Assembly: GCA_937917475.1 (NCBI GenBank)
Contig: CALDNF010000184.1
Span: 1 to 39,703, forward strand
Direction: 5' to 3'
DNA length: 39,703 nt
DNA from: an uncultured Faecalibacterium sp.
GTDB taxonomy: Bacteria > Bacillota > Clostridia > Oscillospirales > Ruminococcaceae
The notes under the pieces were generated by a model. That model had not been told where the DNA came from. It saw only the letters and a program-made list of their open reading frames with translations, and made no database searches. Made by a program: the position numbers and the translations under genes. Of this stretch, positions 31,259 to 39,493 are shown one piece after another. Every line of letters starts with the position of its first letter. The first letter of the stretch is position 1.

Positions 31259-33409
31259 ATGAAAAAACGTTTGATCGCACTGCTGCTGGCCGTCAGCATG
31301 GCAGCGTCGCTTCTGGTGCTGCCCGCAGGGGCGGCATCCTCCAACACTGCTGTTCAGGTGGCGGTGACACTGGGTGGGCTGGAATCTGACCAGACCGCCG
31401 CCCTCAACGCTGTGCTCACCCGGGGCCAGCTGGCAAAGCTGCTCACTGCATTTTCGGCCTACCGGGAAAGCGCAACGGCGCAGGGGGCAACCGGCACGCT
31501 TTATACCGACGTGGATTCGTCCAATCCGTGGGCACCTTACATCCGCATTGCCGTCCAGCAGGGATGGATGAGCGGCTACACCGATGGCTCTTTCCGGCCC
31601 GACCAGGCGGTCAGTCTGGAAGAAGCCTGTACTGCGGTTCTCAAGCTGTTGGGCTATGATGTGACCACCCTCAGCGGCACCTTCCCGGCGGCACAACTCA
31701 ACAAGGCTGCAAGCCTTGGTCTGCGCTCCGGCCTGACCCGGAAACAGGGCGAGACCATGCTGCTGGAAGATGCGGCCATCCTGCTGTATAATGCCCTGAC
31801 GGTCAACAATGCCGAGGGCACGGTCTATGGAACTTCTCTTGGCTTCACCGTCACCGACGGCAAACTGGATACTTCGTCCATCCTGCTGGGCAGTCTTGTA
31901 GGCCCCTTTGTGGCTGAGGCGGGCAGCACCCTGCCCTTTACCCCCGCAGCCATCTACCGCAACGATGCGGTGAGCTCCTCGGCAGAACTGTCGGCCTATG
32001 ATGTGTACTACTACAATGCCAGTGCAAAAACTGTGTGGATCTACACCCGCCGTGCCGCAGGCCGGGTCACGGCTGTGTCGCCCAGTGCAAGCAACCCCTC
32101 CACTGTCACCGTGGCAGGCACGGAGTACACGCTGGCAACCTCTTCCGCAGCGGCGCAGCTGTCCAGCCTGAACGGCGGTGGCGTGGGGCAGGTGGTGACT
32201 CTGCTGCTGGGCATGAACAACGAGGCAGTGGCGGTCCTGACCGGGCAACAGGCCGATGAAGTGTTCTATGGTGTGGTCCAGTCGGCCAGCCGCTCCCTGA
32301 TCGAGGAAAATGGTGCGGATGTGCAGCAGACCGTTACCGTCAAGTGCACCGACGGTGTGACCCGCAGTGTCAATGTGGACAAAAGCCTGAATTTTCCGGC
32401 CGGGTGGCTGGTTCAGGTAACGGTGGATGAAAACGGTGAGAACGTCACCGAACTGGATACCAAATCCACCTCCGGCACCATCAATGAGACTGCCACGGCA
32501 TTGGGAGATACGGCCTTTGCCAATGATGTAGAGATTCTGGATACAACGTCGGAGGGTGTGGCTGGGACGGTAAGTCCCAGCCGACTATCCGGGGTGACGC
32601 TGAGCAGCTCTGACGTCAAATATTACACCACCAACGCCGCCGGAGAAATCGACCGGCTCATCCTCAACGACGTCACCGGTGATTTGTGGACTTATGGCGT
32701 GCTGGATGACGTAAAGAACCTCGTCACCGGGCTGACTTCTTCCAGCGGTTCCGCTTCCTCCGGCAGCTCCTCGGGTTCCTCCTCCGGCAGCACGTCCGGC
32801 TCTTCTTCGGGTTCCACCTCGGGCTCTTCCAGTTCAGACGGTGATACGGCCCTGACCATTCTGAGCGATGTGGGCGGCATCGTCCTGCCCAGCACCAGCG
32901 AGATCTTGTGGGGCATCATTGACGGCAGCATTGCCAGCACTGTCTGGGAGAGTGTGACCAGCTCTACCGGCAGCCTTGCCAGCTACCTGCTTAAACTGGG
33001 AGCCAATAATACTTCCGGCCTGCTCAGTTCCGCCCTCAGCTTTGTGGGCGGCGGGGCCGATTACGTCTGCTACGTCAACGGCAAACAGACCACCTATAAA
33101 GCTTCCATCAAGTATCCGGTCATTGCAGGCGGCATTGCCGTCAGCACCAGCACCTCGGGCAAAGTCAAATCCATGCTCCAGCTGATGCCGGTGGTGGTGG
33201 ACCAGCTGGGGGCCGCCTCGGTGATCAGCGGCTCTACCCGCTACGAGACTGCCGACGATATGCAGGTGTATCTGTGGTATAAGGGTGCCTATTACGTTAC
33301 CACCCTTTCACAGGTGAACAGCGAGGACTACGACCTTATCGGCTGGTATGATAACCACGGTTGCGCTGCGGGCCAGAAGATCCGTGTGCTGATCGCCGTA
33401 AAGAAATGA
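31259..33409 (+). CDS. SLH-domain exoprotein in the exporter operon
   Basis: A 716-residue secreted protein. The signal peptide is MKKRLIALLLAVSMAASLLVLPAGAASS. S-layer homology repeats at about 45-190 include FTDV-like LYTDVDSSNPWAPYIRIAVQQGWMSGYTDGSFRPDQAVSLEEACTAVLKLLGY, then a more divergent repeat. The middle is beta-rich and unrecognised. A Ser/Gly/Thr-rich linker (about 527-560) separates a C-terminal domain ending in GQKIRVLIAVKK. The start ATG at 31259 has AAAGGAGAT; the longer frame reaches back into the permease gene and is rejected. SLH repeats normally bind pyruvylated wall polymers. Being last in the exporter operon suggests a wall-side partner of the adaptor, or a co-induced envelope protein. 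Confidence 0.88.
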   Translation: MKKRLIALLLAVSMAASLLVLPAGAASSNTAVQVAVTLGGLESDQTAALNAVLTRGQLAKLLTAFSAYRESATAQGATGTLYTDVDSSNPWAPYIRIAVQQGWMSGYTDGSFRPDQAVSLEEACTAVLKLLGYDVTTLSGTFPAAQLNKAASLGLRSGLTRKQGETMLLEDAAILLYNALTVNNAEGTVYGTSLGFTVTDGKLDTSSILLGSLVGPFVAEAGSTLPFTPAAIYRNDAVSSSAELSAYDVYYYNASAKTVWIYTRRAAGRVTAVSPSASNPSTVTVAGTEYTLATSSAAAQLSSLNGGGVGQVVTLLLGMNNEAVAVLTGQQADEVFYGVVQSASRSLIEENGADVQQTVTVKCTDGVTRSVNVDKSLNFPAGWLVQVTVDENGENVTELDTKSTSGTINETATALGDTAFANDVEILDTTSEGVAGTVSPSRLSGVTLSSSDVKYYTTNAAGEIDRLILNDVTGDLWTYGVLDDVKNLVTGLTSSSGSASSGSSSGSSSGSTSGSSSGSTSGSSSSDGDTALTILSDVGGIVLPSTSEILWGIIDGSIASTVWESVTSSTGSLASYLLKLGANNTSGLLSSALSFVGGGADYVCYVNGKQTTYKASIKYPVIAGGIAVSTSTSGKVKSMLQLMPVVVDQLGAASVISGSTRYETADDMQVYLWYKGAYYVTTLSQVNSEDYDLIGWYDNHGCAAGQKIRVLIAVKK

Positions 33410-33442
33410 AAATTGTCCAGTTGGACATATTTTTGAAATTTG

Positions 33443-33476
33443 CGCCCCCACTTTCCGGAAGGAGTGGGGGCGTTTT
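33443..33476 (+). terminator. Terminator after the exporter operon
   Basis: CGCCCCCACT (33443-33452) pairs with AGTGGGGGCG (33463-33472), followed by TTTTG. Confidence 0.92.
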
Positions 33477-33517
33477 GCTTTCTTTTCGTAAAATTATGCA
33501 AAGTGCCGCAAAAACTC

Positions 33518-33545
33518 TTGTGCTATGGCAAAAAAACGGTATACT
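33518..33545 (+). promoter_or_regulatory. Promoter of the second large surface protein
   Basis: TTGTGC (33518-33523) and TATACT (33540-33545) are 16 bp apart, 58 bp before the ATG at 33603. Confidence 0.55.
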
Positions 33546-33602
33546 TAAAATAGATTGTTGGAAATTTCTCCCACTGAAAGAAACACAACGAAAGGAACGA
33601 CC

Positions 33603-35789
33603 ATGAAAAACAAACAATTTTTGCGGCTGGTCAGCGGTGCGCTGGCGGCAAGCATGGCCTTTACGACCCTGCCGGTCACAGCTTTGGCGACATCTGGCGT
33701 AGGGGGGATATCGTCCGAGCCCCAAAGCACATGGAGTGAGCGGAGTGAGGAAGACTCTGAGAGCTATGTGAACATTGAGATCGATGGCGAGAAACATTCC
33801 ATTCTCACAAAAACTTTGGCAGGAACAGATGATGAATCACATACATGGGTAAAGGAACTGACTTCAATCGAAGTAGATGTGATGGCCTACGATGCAAACA
33901 CCGGGACGCTTATTCTTAATGCAAACCACGAGTTTGACTTTACCGGTGTTGAGGTGCACTGCAAGGTCATCAACAATGGTACGATCGTTGGCGGTGAATT
34001 CTATAATACGGTCGAGACCGGGCAGGATTCCTACATCAAGGGCGGCAGCTTTTATGAGGAGATCACCGGTTATGGCAATATTACCAACGGCAAGGATGCG
34101 GCAGGCAATGTGACTGTGCCTATTTTTGCCAAGAAAGTTGTATTGAACGAACCGGGTTATGTGAACGGCGGCATTTATGCGAATGATTTCAATGTAGCAG
34201 GTTCGGGAGGTCCCAGTTATAACATCTACTATATCAATCTGGACGATGAGGTGGATCAAGTACGGATCAATGACCGTGTGGATGTCCGGATGGATGAACA
34301 GACGGATGATGAGCTGGAACGAATCAGCAAACGCATTTTTATTGTGACACCTAATACAAAACCTATCGATGTAACAGTCGAGTATATTGGTTCTGATCCG
34401 GATTTTATCAAATGGGAAAATGCCGCAGACGCTGACCCCAAAAAGATTACCGTCACAACGAGCGATTATCAAAATAAATATGCCACAGCTTCCTGCGATG
34501 CCATCTGGAACCTTTCCTTTGACGAAAACGGCATCCCGAAGCACAGCGGCAGTAAGGCAAGCGGCTGGGAGTACAGGCAGGCAGACTATTGGAGTCATGG
34601 AGTTAGACTGTACCTTTATCAAGGATACCGCTACAATATCCCGGATCAGACGGCAAAGTGCTATGTGGAAAACTATGGTACGGTAGAAAACGGTATTTTT
34701 GATGGGATATTCTCCAATTTTGGAACCATCGAAAACGGCACATTCAAAACGCTCTACAATAACTATGCGTCAAATGCTGATAATGAACAAGGCTATGCAG
34801 TCGTAAAAAATGCCGAGGTGAGCGGAGAAACCGACAGCATAGGTGTTATCTACGGCGGAACCTACTATGGTAAGGTCACAAACGGCAGCAGCGGAGGAAG
34901 CAATCCCGGCTATATCCTTGGCGGCGTGTTCTATGATGACGTTACCGTTGAATATGCCTATGAAGATGACGACGAGTACAGCATCTCCGGCGGCCTGTTC
35001 TTCAAAAAGCCTACCGGTGAGGGCCTGCCTGAGTTCTACACCGTTGGGCCCAATGCCGATATCATGACCCGGGTGACCATGGACGGCGCAGCGGGGAACA
35101 CCTTCTATTCCGTGCCCGGGTACAAGATCGCTCTGGAAGCCGAAGTCCCCGAGGGACAGACCTTTGTAAAGTGGACCGTCAACGCCGGTACGCTGGAAGA
35201 CGCTACCAAGGAGGAGACTACCCTGACCATGCCGGAGGAAAATGTGGAGATCGGCTTTGAGACCAAAAAGGCAGAGAAGCCCGCAGAGCCCTCCAAGCCG
35301 GAAGAAAAGCCCTCTGAGCCGGAAGAAAAGCCCTCCAAGCCGGAAGAAGAGCCCTCCAAGCCGGAAGAAGAGCCCTCCAAACCAGAAGAAGAGCCCTCTG
35401 AGCCGGAAACCAAACCCGAGGAAAAGCCCGAGGAGCCGAAGCAGGATGAGGGCCTGACTCCCATTGAGGAAGCGGCGGCTGTAGGCACCGGTGTGGCTGT
35501 GGTCGGCGCAGGCGTGGCCATTCTGGGCTTTACGGCCTATCAGATCGGCACCGAACTGGTGACGACGCTGATGCTGCCCGCAGGTGCGGACATTCCCACC
35601 ACCCGCACTCAGCTGGCTGTGGTGCTCTGGAAAGCCGCAGGCTGCCACGAGGTGCCGCAGGCCGAAGGCGAAGAGGATATTGCCCTGCACTGGGCAGTGG
35701 AACAGGGCATCCTGCCTGCCGACGGTGCGGAAAATGTCTCCCGGCTGGATGTGATCAAAGCGGCCTGGAAAGCGACGGCACAGTATTGA
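33603..35789 (+). CDS. Secreted surface protein with predicted beta-helix repeats and SLH-like C-terminal anchor
   Basis: A 728-residue exoprotein. A signal peptide of about 32 residues (ending VTALATS) is followed by short repeats of the type N-G-T-I-x-G-G-x-F-Y (VINNGTIVGGEFYN, SYIKGGSFYEEI, YVNGGIYANDF, FGTIENGTFKTL, GVIYGGTYYGKV, YILGGVFYDDV, YSISGGLFFKK), which look like rungs of a parallel beta-helix. A divergent InlB-like domain (YKIALEAEVPEGQTFVKWTVNAG), a Pro/Glu/Lys tandem-repeat linker, a hydrophobic glycine-rich segment (VGTGVAVVGAGVAILGFTAY) and a C-terminal SLH-like region starting LPAGADIPTTRTQLAVVLWK follow. The ATG at 33603 has AAAGGA; the upstream start at 33555 has none. 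The last two parts match the broken protein at 4679-6406. An adhesin or polysaccharide-interacting role is plausible but unproven. Confidence 0.82.
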   Translation: MKNKQFLRLVSGALAASMAFTTLPVTALATSGVGGISSEPQSTWSERSEEDSESYVNIEIDGEKHSILTKTLAGTDDESHTWVKELTSIEVDVMAYDANTGTLILNANHEFDFTGVEVHCKVINNGTIVGGEFYNTVETGQDSYIKGGSFYEEITGYGNITNGKDAAGNVTVPIFAKKVVLNEPGYVNGGIYANDFNVAGSGGPSYNIYYINLDDEVDQVRINDRVDVRMDEQTDDELERISKRIFIVTPNTKPIDVTVEYIGSDPDFIKWENAADADPKKITVTTSDYQNKYATASCDAIWNLSFDENGIPKHSGSKASGWEYRQADYWSHGVRLYLYQGYRYNIPDQTAKCYVENYGTVENGIFDGIFSNFGTIENGTFKTLYNNYASNADNEQGYAVVKNAEVSGETDSIGVIYGGTYYGKVTNGSSGGSNPGYILGGVFYDDVTVEYAYEDDDEYSISGGLFFKKPTGEGLPEFYTVGPNADIMTRVTMDGAAGNTFYSVPGYKIALEAEVPEGQTFVKWTVNAGTLEDATKEETTLTMPEENVEIGFETKKAEKPAEPSKPEEKPSEPEEKPSKPEEEPSKPEEEPSKPEEEPSEPETKPEEKPEEPKQDEGLTPIEEAAAVGTGVAVVGAGVAILGFTAYQIGTELVTTLMLPAGADIPTTRTQLAVVLWKAAGCHEVPQAEGEEDIALHWAVEQGILPADGAENVSRLDVIKAAWKATAQY
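35288..35410 (+). repeat. Tandem 21-bp repeats encoding a Pro/Glu/Lys linker
   Basis: Five complete 21-bp units start at 35288, 35309, 35330, 35351 and 35372, and a partial sixth at 35393. Each encodes PSKPEE(E/K) or PSEPEEK. The units are nearly identical, so the linker length can vary by slippage or recombination. Confidence 0.88.
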
Positions 35790-35937
35790 ACCAGCACTGC
35801 GTTTTTGGCTGTGGTGCATGATTTGACAGCAATTGGAAATTGGGCAGAATACACGAACTGAGATGAAAAAGTTTGTGCACTTACCCAGAAGGGCGAAATT
35901 TCGGGCAAAATTCCACGAAATCTTTTAATTTCGGCCC

Positions 35938-35966
35938 TTGACAAGCGGGGAGCTGGGATTCATAAT
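35938..35966 (+). promoter_or_regulatory. Promoter of the mini-InlB/peptide operon
   Basis: A perfect TTGACA (35938-35943) and CATAAT (35961-35966) are 17 bp apart. The leader to the ATG at 36060 is about 87 nt and GC-rich, with no riboswitch I can recognise. Between the preceding stop (35789) and this promoter I see no gene and no clear terminator. Confidence 0.75.
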
Positions 35967-36059
35967 AGAATCAGGGTCACCAAGGCTTGTCTCTTCCTTC
36001 TGCGCAGGAGGGGGCAGCCCCGGTTCCCGCTATTCTGCCCGGAAAGAGAGGCGTCGTAT

Positions 36060-36539
36060 ATGAAGCGGCTCCTGATGCGGCTGGTGGCTTGTGCCCTTGC
36101 GCTGACCATGATCTGCGGGGCCGTCCCTGCAGCCTCGGCGGCAGGGCTGGATACGTACGATGTGTATCTGGAGACCGAAGGCGGTGTCTGCAGTGATCTT
36201 ATGGTGTTTGCCCATAAGTTTGGCAATGGATACTACCTTCTGGAACCACTGCCCACCCCGACCATGGAGGGGTATGTGTTTGAAGGTTGGTATACCGATC
36301 AGGTAGGCGGCAAAGAGGTTACCCAATGGTACAACTTTACCGAGGATACCACACTGTACGCCCACTGGCATGTAGACACCAGCAAAAAGACGACGGAAGC
36401 TACCGCTGAACCCGCAGCCGAAACACCGGCCGAACCCCAGAAGATCACCACTCAGGATAAGGTGATCGCATGGACCGTTGCAGGCGTTACTGTGCTGACG
36501 GCATCTGTCATCGTGGTGCTGACCTCAACCTCAAAGTGA
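36060..36539 (+). CDS. Small exported InlB B-repeat protein with C-terminal membrane helix
   Basis: A 159-residue protein. The signal peptide is MKRLLMRLVACALALTMICGAVPAASAAG. A single InlB B-repeat domain (about 33-102, ending MEGYVFEGWYTDQVGGKEVTQWYNFTEDTTLYAHW) is followed by a short Thr/Ala/Glu/Pro spacer. A C-terminal helix (VIAWTVAGVTVLTASVIVVLTS) with two-residue basic end (TSK) follows. It would sit in the membrane with the InlB domain outside. It has a strong promoter and is only 43 bp upstream of a double-glycine peptide gene with no terminator between, so the pair is probably one operon. Its role could be peptide receptor, immunity or surface display; none is proven. Confidence 0.8.
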   Translation: MKRLLMRLVACALALTMICGAVPAASAAGLDTYDVYLETEGGVCSDLMVFAHKFGNGYYLLEPLPTPTMEGYVFEGWYTDQVGGKEVTQWYNFTEDTTLYAHWHVDTSKKTTEATAEPAAETPAEPQKITTQDKVIAWTVAGVTVLTASVIVVLTSTSK

Positions 36540-36582
36540 GAAATGACTGGAACTCAGTTATTTAAGAAAGGAAATGTGTATT

Positions 36583-36834
36583 ATGACCAACTATGAGATC
36601 AAGATGCCCGCTAACTTTGCAGCCATCGAAGAGGAAGAGATGACCTACCTGATGGGTGGTGCAGATTCTCCCGCATGGCTGACCTACCTCAAGCAGGTCG
36701 GCAGCGTTTTCAGCAACATTGCTCGTGTGTTCTCTTCTGCCAACTCCATCATCAACAATATCAGCAACATCGTCAGCGCATTCTCTGCTCTGCACACCGA
36801 TGTGCCCAAGCTGTTCGAGGTCTCCAAGTCCTGA
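36583..36834 (+). CDS. Small double-glycine-leader secreted peptide
   Basis: An 83-residue peptide. The N-terminal 26 residues (MTNYEIKMPANF, then AAIEEEEMTYLMGG) have the form of a double-glycine leader: acidic EEEE before a hydrophobic pattern and Gly-Gly at 25-26. The predicted mature part of 57 residues (from ADSPAWLTYLKQ) is amphipathic, rich in Ser, Asn, Ile and Val, and lacks cysteine. This resembles class II bacteriocin or signalling peptides. The ATG at 36583 is 10 bp after AAAGGA; the ATG at 36574 is too close. Codon use is strongly biased to GCC/CTG/AAC/ATC as in highly expressed genes. A terminator follows. No C39-peptidase exporter is present in this window. Confidence 0.72.
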   Translation: MTNYEIKMPANFAAIEEEEMTYLMGGADSPAWLTYLKQVGSVFSNIARVFSSANSIINNISNIVSAFSALHTDVPKLFEVSKS

Positions 36835-36861
36835 TCAGCTGAGAAAATAAAAAGCTTTGCG

Positions 36862-36896
36862 GCGGGCCGGTCCTTTCGGGGATCGGCCCGCTTTTG
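36862..36896 (+). terminator. Terminator of the peptide operon
   Basis: GCGGGCCGGTCC (36862-36873) pairs with GGATCGGCCCGC (36880-36891) with one G-T pair, followed by TTTTGG. Confidence 0.88.
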
Positions 36897-36911
36897 GCAT
36901 AAAAGCACAGC

Positions 36912-36942
36912 AAAAAGGGCCTGCCGCAGCTGCGGCAGGCCC
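36912..36942 (-). terminator. Terminator of the DUF1846 gene, a perfect 26-bp palindrome
   Basis: The arms GGGCCTGCCGCAG (36917-36929) and CTGCGGCAGGCCC (36930-36942) are exact complements with no spacer. On the minus strand it is followed by TTTTTG. In the RNA the central bases must open to form the loop. Confidence 0.88.
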
Positions 36943-36957
36943 TTTGCGCATTAACAA

Positions 36958-38448
36958 TTATTTCTTGTGATATTTGCGGTCCTCTTCCTCGTAGGCGGGC
37001 TCGCAGGTCAGGTACATTCCCAGCCGCTTGATGGTATCGGTGTCCACACTGGACAGGATGACCGTGGAGTGCATATCGCAGCCCTTGAGGTTGGACAGCT
37101 GATGCAGAGCGGCAGCGGCATGCTCATTCTCCGCAGCAGAGCTGGACAGGGCGATGAGGATCTCATCGGTATGCAGCCGGGGGTTCTTGCTGCCGAGATA
37201 GTTGGTCTTCAGGGTCTGGATGGGTTCAATGGCCTGTGCAGAGACCAGATCAGTCTCCTGATCGATGCCGGCCAGCCGCTTGAGGGCATTGAGCAGGGCA
37301 GAGGACGCTGCACCCAGCAGGGGGCCGGTCTTGCCGGTGACCACGGTGCCGTCAGGCAGCTCAATGGCTGCAGCAGGCAGACCGCCGGTGGCCTCGGACA
37401 TGGCATGGGCCGCCTGCTCCACCGGACGAGAACCCACGGTCAGACCGGCCTGCTGAAGCAGGAGCTTGAGCTTGAATACCTCGTTGGAGGGTTCACCGGA
37501 GACTTTTTCATCGCAGAGAGCCTTGAAATACCGGCGGATGATCTCGTTGCGGGAGGCATCACAGCAGGCTTCATCGTCCACGATGCAGTTGCCTGCCATG
37601 TTCACGCCCATGTCGGTGGGGGAACGGTAGGGACTCTTGCCAGCGATCAGCTCGAACATGGCATTGACCACCGGGAAGATCTCCACATCCCGGTTGTAGT
37701 TGACGGCGGTGGTGCCATAGGCTTCCAGATGGAAGGGGTCGATCATGTTCACGTCGTTCAGGTCGGCGGTAGCGGCCTCATAGGCCAGATTCACCGGGTG
37801 CTTGAGGGGAAGGTTCCAGATGGGGAAGGTCTCAAATTTGGCGTAACCGGCCTTGACGCCCCGCTTGTACTCATGGTAGAGCTGGGACAGGCAGGTGGCC
37901 ATCTTTCCGCTGCCGGGGCCGGGGGCAGTGACCACCACCAGAGGCCGCTGGGTCTCGATGTAATCGTTCTTGCCGTAGCCCTCGTCACTAACGATCTTGG
38001 CCACATCATTGGGATAACCTGCAATGCGGTAATGCCGGAAAGTGCGGATGCCCAAGCTGTGCAGCCGCTTCTCAAAGGCTTCCACCTCGGGTTGAGCCGT
38101 GTACATGGTCACGCAGACGCTGCCCACAAACAGGCCCACACCCTGAAATGCGTCGATGAGCCGCAGCAGGTCCATATCGTAAGTGATGCCAAAATCGCCC
38201 CGGACCTTGTTGCTCACAATATCCTCTGCGCTGATGGCAATGACGATCTCGGCCTGATCTTTCAGTTGCAGCAGCATCTGCAGCTTAGAGTCCGGCTGAA
38301 AACCGGGCAGCACTCGGGAAGCGTGGAAGTCATCAAACAGCTTGCCGCCAAACTCGAGGTAGAGCTTATTGTCGAACTGTGCGATCCGCTCCCGGATATG
38401 CTCCGATTGCATGTTAAGGTATTTGTCGTTGTCAAATCCTTTTTTCAT
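36958..38448 (-). CDS. DUF1846 family protein
   Basis: A 496-residue soluble protein matching the length and content of the DUF1846 family (PF08903), which is common in Firmicutes and of unproven function. Typical segments are KKGFDNDKYLNMQSEHIRERI at the start, GDFGITYDMDLLRLID, and the P-loop-like VVTAPGPGSGKMATCLSQLYHEY near residue 170. Others are KFETFPIWNLPLKHPVNLAYEAATADLND and SPTDMGVNMAGNCIVDDEACC. The ATG at 38448 with AAAGGA upstream matches the known start of the family; a longer frame to 38487 has no support. It has its own promoter and terminator. Confidence 0.92.
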   Translation of the reverse strand: MKKGFDNDKYLNMQSEHIRERIAQFDNKLYLEFGGKLFDDFHASRVLPGFQPDSKLQMLLQLKDQAEIVIAISAEDIVSNKVRGDFGITYDMDLLRLIDAFQGVGLFVGSVCVTMYTAQPEVEAFEKRLHSLGIRTFRHYRIAGYPNDVAKIVSDEGYGKNDYIETQRPLVVVTAPGPGSGKMATCLSQLYHEYKRGVKAGYAKFETFPIWNLPLKHPVNLAYEAATADLNDVNMIDPFHLEAYGTTAVNYNRDVEIFPVVNAMFELIAGKSPYRSPTDMGVNMAGNCIVDDEACCDASRNEIIRRYFKALCDEKVSGEPSNEVFKLKLLLQQAGLTVGSRPVEQAAHAMSEATGGLPAAAIELPDGTVVTGKTGPLLGAASSALLNALKRLAGIDQETDLVSAQAIEPIQTLKTNYLGSKNPRLHTDEILIALSSSAAENEHAAAALHQLSNLKGCDMHSTVILSSVDTDTIKRLGMYLTCEPAYEEEDRKYHKK

Positions 38449-38494
38449 CTGTGGTGTCCTTTCCCTGTTTCCGAAACTTTTACACAACAGATTA

Positions 38495-38523
38495 AGTATA
38501 GCATACCGCAGCGGTCAGCGCAA
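38495..38523 (-). promoter_or_regulatory. Promoter of the DUF1846 gene
   Basis: On the minus strand TTGCGC (38523-38518) and TATACT (38500-38495) are 17 bp apart, about 45 bp before the ATG at 38448. No terminator was seen between this promoter and the upstream YoaK gene. Confidence 0.6.
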
Positions 38524-38541
38524 TGAATTTTGGATGGAAAA

Positions 38542-39357
38542 TCACTGCTTTTGTTCCGGATTCAGAGATTTCCGTAATTCCTCATGTTCCTCGTGCAGCT
38601 CTTCCCGCACCAGATGGTCCAATTCCCGGGTGTCGCTGCGCAGTTCGGTCAATTCCGCCTGAATGGCCGGGTTTTCTTCAATTTCCTCCCGGACAAACAT
38701 CAGTCCGAAGCAAACCACCAGCAGCAGGCAGGAGCACCAGATGGAAAAGCGGCCCCATGGCTCGATGGCAACGCTGCCCAGCCCGGCCCCCAGACCAAAC
38801 AGGAAGATGATGGCAAAGTAGTGCAGGGCCTTGTCTGCCGCCTGTCTGCTGCCGGTGCAGAGCCAGCCGCAGAGGGCCTCCATGCCGCTGCGCAGGTTGC
38901 CGATGCACATGGTGCTGGCAAAGCCGTAGCCGTTCACCTTGCGGAACGCCTGCACCTGCATGGCGCAGGAGAAGGAGACGATGGCGTTGGCCAGCAGGTT
39001 GAGCTCCTGCGGGAAGAAGCCTACTACAAACAGCAGCAGGATCTCGCACAGGACCACCAGCTGCCGCCAGTGGAGCTTCTGGAGCTGCTGGAACCGCCGC
39101 CGCAGCAGCTCTGCCGTCAGAACGCCCAGCGCAAAAGCCAGCAGAGGCACAAAATAGTGAAGGGCTTTGTCCCACTGCCCTTCAAAGAGATTCTGGCTCA
39201 TCAGAACGATGTTGCCGGTCTGGGCATTGGCAAAGACCTTGCCCCGGAAAAAGTAGGTGTATGCGTCCTGCAAACCGCCGGACAGAGAAAGAAACATTGC
39301 GGTATAAAAAGATTCGGACATCTGTCCGTGATGAAGCCGCTTTAATTGCGCCTGCAT
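38542..39357 (-). CDS. YoaK/DUF1275 family membrane protein
   Basis: A 271-residue integral membrane protein of the YoaK family (PF06912). It has about six hydrophobic segments and family motifs FLSLSGGLQDAYTYFFRGKVFANAQTGNIVLMSQNL, FSCAMQVQAFRKVNGYGFASTMCIGNLRSGMEALCGW and FAIIFLFGLGAGLGSVAI. After the last helix (WCSCLLLVVCFGLMFV) comes a highly charged helical tail of about 50 residues (EEIEENPAIQAELTELRSDTRELDHLVREELHEEHEELRK), probably a coiled coil. The ATG at 39357 lies 7 bp after GAGGAG and is preferred to ATG codons at 39372 and 39432. Function unknown; a transport role is assumed for the family. Confidence 0.88.
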   Translation of the reverse strand: MQAQLKRLHHGQMSESFYTAMFLSLSGGLQDAYTYFFRGKVFANAQTGNIVLMSQNLFEGQWDKALHYFVPLLAFALGVLTAELLRRRFQQLQKLHWRQLVVLCEILLLFVVGFFPQELNLLANAIVSFSCAMQVQAFRKVNGYGFASTMCIGNLRSGMEALCGWLCTGSRQAADKALHYFAIIFLFGLGAGLGSVAIEPWGRFSIWCSCLLLVVCFGLMFVREEIEENPAIQAELTELRSDTRELDHLVREELHEEHEELRKSLNPEQKQ

Positions 39358-39403
39358 GAAAACACTCCTCATTTTGTAACATCTGCGGCACGCCGCTCTC
39401 TTT

Positions 39404-39432
39404 ATTATAGTGGCAAAATACCCAAAATTCAA
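39404..39432 (-). promoter_or_regulatory. Promoter of the YoaK gene
   Basis: On the minus strand TTGAAT (39432-39427) and a perfect TATAAT (39409-39404) are 17 bp apart. Confidence 0.72.
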
Positions 39433-39493
39433 TACGATATTTTGTACATACAGGCAATATCATTTTGATATGTCTGCAGCCGGAAAGATAGAA

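Noticed and set aside
35967..36059. Possible riboswitch in the leader of the mini-InlB gene
   Set aside because: The leader is GC-rich and can fold, but none of the conserved cores I know (including GACGCAAAGC) is present.
36967..38526. 519-codon open frame on the plus strand
   Set aside because: Antisense of the DUF1846 gene; the minus-strand protein matches a known family along its full length.
38369..38662. 97-codon plus-strand open frame between DUF1846 and YoaK
   Set aside because: It overlaps the start and promoter of DUF1846 and the end of YoaK in antisense, with no ribosome binding site.
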